64,000 nt of DNA from Caenorhabditis remanei. Taxonomy: Eukaryota > Nematoda > Chromadorea > Rhabditida > Rhabditidae. Where the stretch lies: the NCBI RefSeq assembly GCF_010183535.1, contig NC_071328.1, positions 14,818,001-14,882,000 on the forward strand. The letters run 5' to 3'. Under the pieces are notes generated by a model. The model was not told the origin of the DNA. It searched no databases and worked only from the letters and a program-made list of their open reading frames with translations. The position numbers were made by a program, and so were the translations under genes. Below are positions 21,146 through 29,692 of the stretch, in pieces. Within the stretch, counting starts at the first letter, position 1. Every line of letters starts with the position of its first letter.

Positions 21146-21239
21146 CACGCTTTTTTTTCCACTTCCACCTTTTTTTGAAAAATGTTCAGAAAATTTCGGG
21201 TGAATTCGGTGTTTCCAGTACTCAAATCTCAATTTTTCA

Positions 21240-21840
21240 TGTGTTTCGACATTCTGGCGCGCCTCCGGCGCGTTTTTCTTCGATTTCTGCCAATTAAGAT
21301 TATCTGGCGCGCCTTTGACGCGTTTTCAGAGCTGAAATCTCCATTTTGATGTGTTTTGACATTCTGGCGTTTTTCTTCGATTTCTTACAGTTATAGCTTT
21401 CTGGCGCACCTTTGACGCTCTCACGATCTTTTTTCGACGTTTTAGACTGTCTGGCGCGCCTTTGACGTGTTTCCAGTACTTAAGTCTCTATTTTTATGGG
21501 TTGTGACATCCTGGGGCGCCACCGGCGCGTTTTAGTTTAATTTCTGCAAATTTTGACTATCTGGCGTGCCTTTGACGCGTATTTATGATTATTTTCCGAC
21601 ATCTCAGTCTGTCTGGCGTGCCTTTGACGCGTTTCTAAAGCTCAAACCTCCATTTCGACGGGTTTTGACGTTCTGGCGCGCCTCAGACGCGTTTTCTTTC
21701 GATTTCTGTCAATTTTGACTATCTGGCGTGCCTTTGACGCTCTCACGATCTATTTTTCGACGTTTTAGTCTGTCAGGCGCGCCTTTGACGCGTTTTGATG
21801 CGTTTTGACGGTCTGGCGTGCCTTCCACGCGCTTCTGATT
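21240..21840. repeat. CpG-rich short-unit repeats upstream of daf-25
   Basis: Tandem units CTGGCGCGCCTTTGACGCGT with AT-rich spacers, closer to consensus than those in xpo-2. It ends about 80 bp before the first daf-25 exon, so it is probably part of the outron. Confidence 0.8.
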
Positions 21841-21904
21841 TCGTTTTCCCGATCTTTTTACCCAAAATCTCTTATTTTTCAACATCTTTTTTTCCAAATT
21901 CTAA

Positions 21905-21913
21905 ATTTTTCAG
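21905..21913 (+). promoter_or_regulatory. Probable spliced-leader acceptor of daf-25
   Basis: A consensus AATTTTTCAG acceptor ends at 21913, five bases before the ATG at 21919. This placement is typical of SL1 trans-splicing. It would remove any long upstream outron. Confidence 0.6.
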
Positions 21914-21918
21914 CCACG

Positions 21919-24900
21919 ATGGCCACGCCCCCCACTCCGACCATCCAAAAATCGCCACTTTTCGATGCGATCGACAAGAATGAAACGGAAAAAGCACTGG
22001 ATCTATTGAAGACGAGAGAGCAGGCGGCGGAGAGAGACGCCACTGGAATGAGTGTACTCGGATCGGCTGCTTATAGGTAGAAACGACTAATTTTCAGCGT
22101 TTTTGAGCTGAAAATTGGATTTTTTAAGTGAAAATCGCGGAATTTTGGCTAAAAAATGAGCTTTTTCAGTCAAAATTGAGCCATTTTAGGCAATTTTGAA
22201 CAATTTTTAGCCAAAATGTGGACATCCGGACACAGACAGACATACAGACAGAAAAAATTGGCTGAAATTCGTTATTTTCAGCCCAAAATGAGTTTTTCTT
22301 TAATTTCAGACAGTTTTGGATAGATTTCACCTCGATTTTCCAGGGTTTCCAGACAAAAAGTATCAGAAAATTGATTTTTGAGCTGAAATGGAGCCGAAAT
22401 TTTATCAAAACCGAAATTTTCGGCTACGATTCCGCTACTTATGGGTACAAACACTGAAAAAATGCATTTTGGAGCTGAAAAATTGGATTTTTTGCATTTT
22501 TTTAGTGGAAAATCGGCTAAAATTGGCCCATTTTAGGCCATTTTAAGCCAAAATGCGGACATCCGGACACTCAGACAGACTCCCTATTTTCAGAGGGGAC
22601 ATCCGGACACTCCTCGTGGTGACACACAGACAGACTTATTCCAATTTGTTTGGACAGAGAGGGGGACATCCGGAAAGGCAGGGGGACAGACAGACAAACG
22701 AAAACAAATCGAATTTTTTAGTAGAGAATTGTCTAGATCAATTCTTTTGCAGAGGAAACGTGGCGATTTGCGAGCGAGCGATCGAATTGGGATGTGATGT
22801 AAATGATAAGACAGAGGACACTCTCTACACACCTTTGATGTTTGCTGGATTATCAGGTAGGCGGTATGCTATAGCTATCTGGCGCGCTTTTGACGCGTTT
22901 CCAGTACATTAATCTCCATTTTTAATAGGTATTTCCATTCTGGCGCGCTTCCGGCGCGTTTTTCTTTGATTTCTGCCAATTATGGCTATCTGGCGCGCCT
23001 TTGACGCTGAAGCGTTTTTCGACGTTTTAGTCTGTCAGGCGTGCCTTTGACGCGTTTGACGGTCTGGCGCGCTTTTGACGCGCTTCTCTAATCTCGTTTT
23101 CCCGATCTTCTTTTTGCCATTTCCAGGAAATCAAGAAGTGTGCCGGTTGTTGATGGACTCTGGGGCCCGTATGTACTGTGTGAATGGAATCGGAAAAACG
23201 GCATCCGAGTTGTCTGCATTCGTTGGACACCACGAATGTGTTGCCATTATCAACAATCATATATCGATTGATTTGATTGAAGAGTTCCTTCGACCGAAAG
23301 TGAATGGAGAATACGTTGGAGACGAGGTGTATCCAGATGAACTTCTTGAATTCATTCATTCTCTTTGTGGATCTCATGAAGTTCATCCTGTGAAAATCAT
23401 CTTTCGATTCAGTAAATATCCAGATTCCATCAAGTATAAGAAGAAGGTAAACACTTTAGATTTTGAGGCTGAAATTAGGCTTGAAAATCTCTGAAAATCG
23501 CGAAAAAATGCCTAAATTGACATCCGGATAGATTTTTTAGCTGGAAATAGTTGCAAAATCGATGTTTTTACCACAAAAACGGTCCAAAATTGATGGAAAT
23601 GACATCCGGACACACCAACCGACAGACAGAACTAATTTTTGCTGAAAATTGATAAAAATCGTCTGAAAATCGCAAAAAAACCCTGTTTTATAGTTTTTAG
23701 GCTGAAAATAGTCTCAAAACTATTGTTTTTGACACCAAAACAGTCAAAAATAGCTGGAAATCGGCATTTTTAATGGAGAAGCTACTCAGAAACGATTTTT
23801 TTGGGAAAATTGGTACATTTTTAGCCATTTTGAGGCATTTTGAGGCATTTTTCGAAATTTTGGCGCGTTTATGGGTGATTTTGGCTGAAAAGGCTGAAAA
23901 TCGTCTTTAAATCGATGTTTTTGATACTTAAACAGTCCCAAGACATCCGGACACGCCGACAGACAGACAGATTTAATTTTGAAGCTGAAATTAGGCTTGA
24001 AATCCGAAAAATCATCTGAAAAACGCTTAAATTGACATCCGAATAGATTTTTTAGCTGAAAATAGTCTTAAAATCGGTGTTTTTGACACGAAAAGAGTCA
24101 AAAATTGATGGAAATGACATCCGGACACACCGATACACAGATAGATCTAATTTTGGGTGGAAAATTGACTATAATTGTCTGAAAATCGCAAAAACCCTGT
24201 TTTATAGTTTTTAGGCTGAAAATAGTCTCAAAACTATTGTTTTTGACACCAAAACAGTCCAGAATTGATGGAAATTTTCATTTTTAATGGAGAAGCTACT
24301 CAGAAACGATTTTCCCAGAAAAATCGAACCATTTTTAGCCATTTTGAGGCGTATTGCCGAAGTTTTGGACATCCAGACACACCGACAGACTTTTTGGCTG
24401 GAAAACATTGCAAAAAACGCTTAAATTGACATCCGAATAGATTTTTAAGCTGGAAATTGTCTTAAAATCGGTGTTTTTGACACCGAAACGGTCCAAAATT
24501 GATGGAAATGACATCCGGACAGACCGACACACAGACAGAACTAATTTTGGCTTGAAAATTTGCTGAAAATGGTGAAAAAAAAAACTAATTTTGATAAGAT
24601 TTGGGCTCAATTTCTATAAAATTGACTGGAAATGGACATCCGGACACTTGGACACCCGGAATGGCAATTTCAGACTGAAAATTTCGGTTTTTTTGAACTT
24701 CCAGATGTTATTTTGTTGATTTTTGAGTCATTTTGATAAGATTTTGGCTCAATTCAACTCAAAATTGTCTGAATTGATTGAAAAGACATCCGGACAGACA
24801 GACAGACAGAAATACCGAATTTTGAGCGTTTTTTGCAATTTTCAGCCAATTTCCAGCCAAAATCACTTTTTAGCGTTATTTATTAGTGGGAAAATCTATA

Positions 24901-27900
24901 AAAAGTGCGTTTTTTTTTTGCGTTTTTTACGATTTTCTGCCTATTTTCAGCCAATTTTCCGTACCAAACTCATCCATTTTCAGATTCTGTACGTAATCGA
25001 TCGTGTATTCGAACGACAACTCCGTTGCAAAGAGAGCAATGAGATAATGTCACTGAAACTGTGGTTGATACTCTTCTTCATGCGAGAAACTTCAAAATTT
25101 GTCGAATCGAATTCAGATGATGAGAAGTCTCCAGAAGAGTCGTCACTACAGTATGCCAGAATCATTTCCACGTGGCAAGAAGGCGATGAAATCCGAAAAG
25201 CGTTGGATGTTTTATTGAGAAATGCCGTCGCTTCGTTCCCGTATAAACACTCGTTATTACATGAAACACTCGAAAAGGCGTTGAGAAAAACGCCGTGCGG
25301 ACAGAGACCCACTGCCTACGAGTATATTGTTCAGTCACTTTTTGGACAACGCATTGCGGCTGTATGCCAGTTTTGTTCTGTTTGTGGACATCCGGGTGCC
25401 AAGAAGAGGTGTCCCAAGTGTAAAGTAAGGAAGATTTGGCCGAAATTTGGGTGTCCTGGGGTGCCTGCGGCGCTAGAATCCATGATCTGGCGCGCCTTTG
25501 GCGCAGACATGTCTGCGACGCTAGAATGCTTTAAAGAGACTACAATCCGGGTGGATTATAGTAATCGGTATGGCTAGACGGTTCAGTGGTATATATTTAT
25601 TCGGATGCAAAATATAAGTAATATAAGTCAGATACAGCTAACGGGGTTACAGGTAAAGATAGTGGGGAATATAGATGGGGGTACGGTAGATGGGACGGTA
25701 GACGGGGGCAGCAGACGATGGGCAGCAGGTGAAGGTGATTGACGGAGGAGATGGTGATTCTCCTTCTCCAGAAGAGGGTATAGAGGAGGCGGCAGGTGTT
25801 CTTATATAGTGTTCCGCTTATCCAGTATTCCAGTTTTGCCGGTCGTTAAGGGCTTCGGTAGGTTGGGTAAGAGGCATTGTAGTAGATTGTCGATCAATTA
25901 AGCACAGGTATTCGCCATAGAAAGGGAAACACGGCTTGTTCCTTTGTGGGAGATGACGGTGACGTAATCGTGTTCTGGTGATCAGTAATCGCGAGTAATT
26001 CCTGGTCGCGATATGCTTATCTATTACTGTCTGGGGTGCCTGCGGCGCTAGAATCGTCTAGGGCGCCTTCGGCGCGAAAATGGACCAATTCTGACTGAAA
26101 AACTCGTTTTTGAGTGGTTTTCCTACTAAAAAACCGGAAAATTGGCTGAAAATCGCAAAAAACCGTGTTTTTCACGATTTTTTTCGACTTTTGGAACTCG
26201 TTTTGATGTGATTTGAGCTCAAAATTCTTGAAAATGTCTGAAAATGGCTCAATTTCATCTCAAAAATCAATTTTTTCATACTTTTTGAGCTGAAAAAGCT
26301 GGAAAATCTATCGAAAATTGTCTGGAAATTAAGAAAAACTCATTTAGGACTGAAAATAACGGATTTCAGCCAATTTTTCTGTCTGTATGTCTGTGTGTCC
26401 GGATGTCCAAATTTTGGCTTAAAATGGCCTAAAATGGTCCATTTTTGACTTAAAAAACTCATTTTTGGCCAAAATTCAGCGATTTCAGTCGATTTTCCAT
26501 TAAAAAATAGAATGATTATCTATTACTGTCTGGTGTGCCATCGGCGCTAAAATCGGCTGGGGCGCCTTCGGCGCGAAGTCGGTAAAACATGTGGTTGTCA
26601 TGACGAAAAATAGTTAAAAAAAATCGCCAAAAGACAGGAAAACCAACGAAATTTGACCGGGGGACTAACTTTTTTAAAATTTGGATTTCCAGGCCACCAA
26701 CTTATTTTTCTGATATTATGACAGTACAACGTGCCTGCGGCGCTAAAATCGGCTGGGGCGCCGTCGGCGCGAAAATGGTTGATGGGAAGGGAATTGATTT
26801 TTGCAAAAATCTTGCAATTTCGAGAGCCCGTCATGAACTCCAAAATAGGTCGATCTTTCGAAAATGTATATATTCGTGTAGATCAAAACCAGGGCTACAT
26901 TTTTCTAGTTTATGGTTTTCTGATAGCTCCGCCCACTTTTGAGATATGCGCCTTTAAAGTTTCTCATTTCATTTTTAACGTCAAACTGTGATTTTTACAT
27001 CAAAATAACCGGAAAATTCCATTTTTTTTACGTTAAAAATCATTCAATTCCAGTTTTGTTCTGTTTGTGGACATCCCGGCGCCAAGAAGAGGTGTCCCAA
27101 GTGTAAAGTAAGGAAGATTCGAAATTTGGGTGTCCTGGTGTGCCTGCGGCGCTAGAATCCATGATCTGGCGCGCCTTTGGCGCAGACATGTCTGCGACGC
27201 TAGAATGCTTATCTATTACTGTCTGGGGTGCCTGCGGCGCTAGAATCGTCTGGGGCGCCTTCGGCGCGAAAATGGACCAATTTTGTCTGAAAAACTCGTT
27301 TTTGAGTGGTTTTTCTACTAAAAATCGGAAAATTGACTGAAAATCGGAAAAAAACTGTTTTTCACGATTTTTTGACTTTTGGAACTCGTTTTGATGTGAT
27401 TTGAGCTCAAAATTCTTGAAAATGTCTGAAAATGGACATCCGGACGCTCGGACATCCGCAAAGACAATTTCAAACCGCAAACTTCGAATTCAGGATCTGG
27501 CGCGCCTTTGGCGCAGACATGTCTGCGACGCTAGAACGCTTATCTATTACTGTCTGGGGTGCCTGCGGCGCGAAAATGGTTGATGGGAAGGGAATTAAGC
27601 TGAAAATCTGGAGGAAATTTGGTGGGAAGTAAGCTGGTAAGACTACCGTAAACACTACAAATTGTTAAATGCCGAAAATGCGCAAAACTTTTTGAAAAAG
27701 CGAAAAATAGTGAAAAATCGCCGAAAAACAGCAAAAACAACGAAATTTGGACGGGGGACTAACTTTTTCAAAATTTGGATTTCTAGGCCACCAACTTATT
27801 TTTTGAGATTATACTCATTTTAAAGCTCTTTTCACGCTGAACTCGAATTTTTCAGTCTCCTGGACTAATTTTTGGATTTTAGGCGAGTTCTGACCGGGGG

Positions 27901-28338
27901 ACTAGTTTTTCATAATTTGGATTTCTAGGCCATCCTGTCAAAACTGGCCTAAAATCCCAAAATTAGGTCAGGAGACTGAAAATTTCAAATTCAGCGTGAA
28001 AAGAGCTTTGAAATGAGTATAATATCGAAAAATAAGTTGGTGGCCTAGAAATCCAAATTTTGAAAAAGTTAGTAATTTCGCATTTTTTGAGCTTAAATTC
28101 ATCAAAATCAAACGGTTTTCAACAATTTTCGTGTAATTTTAAAGCATTTTTAGTCTAAAATACTCCCTATAATCCCCGTTAATTCCAGCTCGCCTACTGC
28201 TCGCAAGAATGTCAGAAATTCGACTGGCCAATTCACAAAAAAGTGTGTTCATCGCTGAAAGGAAAACAGGAAACGCCGGCGGAGGACCACATGTCAATGG
28301 AGGAATTACAGGAGTCAATCTCTCAAATTGATGCTTAA
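21919..28338 (+). CDS. daf-25: DAF-25, ankyrin-repeat and MYND zinc-finger protein (ANKMY2 orthologue)
   Basis: Exons 21919-22076, 22753-22856, 23127-23446, 24984-25424 and 28189-28338 give 390 aa with matching phases. Residues about 10-120 form three ankyrin repeats (SPLFDAIDKNETEKALDLL, TPLMFAGLSGNQEVCRLLMD, KTASELSAFVGHHECVAII). The MYND finger is near residues 325-360: FCSVC, RCPKCK, then across the last intron YCSQEC and HKKVC. The tail is short and acidic. In C. elegans, DAF-25 carries receptor guanylyl cyclases into sensory cilia and acts in dauer signalling. Intron 4 (2764 bp) splits the MYND finger and holds a second copy of its first half. The start is the first ATG after a trans-splice-like acceptor. 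Confidence 0.96.
22130..22700. repeat. GACATCCGGACA repeats in daf-25 intron 1
   Basis: Several copies of GACATCCGGACA followed by CAGACAGACAGA. The 22130-22400 part matches the reverse complement of about 26215-26500 in intron 4, so the same element inserted or was copied in both orientations. Confidence 0.7.
22865..23095. repeat. CpG-rich units in daf-25 intron 2
   Basis: Four to five CTGGCGCGCTTTTGACGCGT units fill the 270-bp intron. Same family as at 21240-21840. Confidence 0.75.
23510..24830. repeat. Array of GACATCCGGACACACCGACA units in daf-25 intron 3
   Basis: Direct repeats of a few hundred bp, each containing AAATCG(G/A)TGTTTTTGACAC, then AATTGATGGAAATGACATCC, then GGACACACCGACAGACAGA. 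About three to four units are visible. The reverse complement of this array appears at 30350-31000 in the last vab-10 intron. No exon was detected. Confidence 0.75.
25367..26247 (+). repeat. Copy 1 of a MYND-exon/intron duplication
   Basis: Begins at CCAGTTTTGTTCTG inside exon 4 and runs into intron 4. Without the LTR-like insert it is about 394 bp and matches copy 2 at 27050-27435 almost throughout. Both end at TGTCTGAAAATGG. Confidence 0.85.
25532..26012 (-). mobile_element. 481-bp LTR-like insertion with 6-bp target duplication
   Basis: ATGCTT flanks both sides (25526-25531 and 26013-26018) and occurs once in the duplicated copy of this locus at about 27206, which is the empty site. On the minus strand there is a TATATAAG box near 25805 and an AATAAA signal at 25596-25601, in the order and spacing of U3-R-U5. 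Length also suits a solo LTR. Against this, the ends do not show the usual TG..CA. No protein is encoded. Confidence 0.7.
27050..27435 (+). repeat. Copy 2 of the MYND-exon/intron duplication
   Basis: Matches copy 1 from CCAGTTTTGTTCTG to TGTCTGAAAATGG without the LTR-like insert. It lies wholly within daf-25 intron 4, on the gene's strand. Confidence 0.85.
27054..27107 (+). pseudogene. 54-bp duplicate of the first MYND half (possible cassette exon)
   Basis: The segment encodes the same 18 residues as the end of exon 4 (FCSVC..RCPKCK), with only two differences, both synonymous. It has an acceptor (AATTCCAG) and a donor (GTAAGG), and phase 0 at both ends, so it could be spliced in without breaking the frame. 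Whether it is used cannot be told from sequence. Confidence 0.6.
27715..28072. mobile_element. Foldback element in daf-25 intron 4
   Basis: The left arm CGAAATTTGGACGGGGGACT at about 27740 returns inverted as ATTTTGAAAAAGTTAGT at 28072. The right terminus is truncated. Same family as 28386-28861. Confidence 0.75.
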
Positions 28339-28385
28339 TTTCTGCATTTTTTGATCTACACTCGCAAAACGAAATAATTTAAGAG

Positions 28386-28861
28386 ACAATTATTGAAATC
28401 GGTATAAAAAGTAAAATCGTGAAAAATCGCCGAAAAACAGCAAAAACAACGAAATTTGGACGGGGGACTAACTTTTTCAAAATTTGGATATCTAGGCCAC
28501 CAACTTATTTTTCGATTTTATACTCATTTTAAAGCTCTTTTCACGATGAATTCGAATTTTTCAGTCTCCTGGCCTAATTTTGGGATTTTAGACCAGTTTT
28601 GACCGGGGGACTAGTTTTTCATAATTTGGATAATTTTCATAATGCCATCCTGTAAAAACTGGCCTAAAATGCTCAAAATTAGGCCAGGAGACTGAAATAT
28701 TCGAATTCAGCCTGAAAAGAGCTATGAAATGAGTAAAATATCGAAAAAAAAAGTTGGTGGCCTAGAAATCCAAATTTTAAAAATATTAGTCCCCCGGCCA
28801 TATTTCGTTATTTTTGCTGATTTTCGGCGATTTTTCTTTTTATACAGATTTCAATAATTGT
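28386..28861. mobile_element. Foldback element in the daf-25 3' flank
   Basis: CAATTATTGAAATCGGTATA at 28387 pairs with TATACAGATTTCAATAATTG ending at 28860. The interior is the two inverted halves of the GGGGGACTAACTTTTTC family. It begins 48 bp after the daf-25 stop, so it may be transcribed as part of the 3' UTR. Confidence 0.8.
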
Positions 28862-29637
28862 AGACCTGCATCTTTTCTCAAAATGTTCGTTTTCCAAGTG
28901 TAGATCAAACTTTCTATTATTTTGATCTCCCATAATATTGAACCCCAACTATTTGTTTTCCTTCTCTCAGTAATTATAATTCCAGTCATTTCCCTCCGAA
29001 TTGCCATTTTTTCGCTTTTTTTTTTGCTTTTTTCATTACTGTATTTAATTCCAAATTCTATAATAAATTTATAAATAAGTCGAAAAACATCGTGCTCCAT
29101 TGACAATTTATAGAAAAGTTATTTCTCAGTAGAGCGCGATTGCATTTTGATTTCGGAGGTTTTTCAAATGAAAAACAAAAACGCGTCAACGGCACGCCAG
29201 TCATCTTCCAAATTTCCCCTGAAAAATCTCATTTTCTGAGTAGAAATCTACACTGAACAATTACAATTAAATAAATTATTTCATGTTAAACACAAAAAAA
29301 CATGGAGAAAGACCACTTAACATTAAAAAAGGGGAAACAGGACATAATTACTTAATAAAGAATAATTTTAAGTGCACTTAGAGAGATAACTGGGATTTAT
29401 CAAGAGGTGCGGATATTCACAAAAGAGAAATTAATAGAATATACCGGTATTGATTGAAAATCAATTGAATAAATTGTGATTTTCTCAGCGAAAAAACGAT
29501 TATAAACTACAGTAACCCAAGATGACGGGATGGGGGCGCGCAACTGTAGATCAAACCGAATATTCTTTTGAGAAAATACACATAAACTGGGGTAAAATTA
29601 AAAGAAAAAAGTAAAATTAAATAAAATTAAAGAGAAG
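28862..29637. other. Convergent intergenic region between daf-25 and vab-10
   Basis: AT-rich DNA with one GACGCG-type unit near 29188. It should contain the vab-10 B-type 3' UTR on the minus strand, but only variant polyadenylation signals (for example ATTAAA, minus strand, near 29044-29049) were seen. No open reading frame was supported. Confidence 0.5.
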
Positions 29638-29692
29638 TTAATTATTTTTTGATTGAGACGAGCATCCGGGAGCGTGCTGTTGTGGAGTGTAT
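29638..29692 (-). other. vab-10: Predicted last vab-10 B-type coding exon (17 codons plus stop)
   Basis: A TTTTTCAG acceptor leads into a phase-compatible reading that completes an Arg codon and ends [17 protein letters not shown], stop at 29638. The alternative is no splicing at 31096, which gives a stop six codons later at about 31077. The short exon is preferred because the donor GTATGG and the phase fit, but it is 1.4 kb away. Confidence 0.6.

Noticed and set aside
17351..21919. NOP14 and daf-25 as one operon
   Set aside because: Spacing of 4.5 kb is far beyond the usual 100-400 bp, and the daf-25 upstream island has its own promoter-like features.
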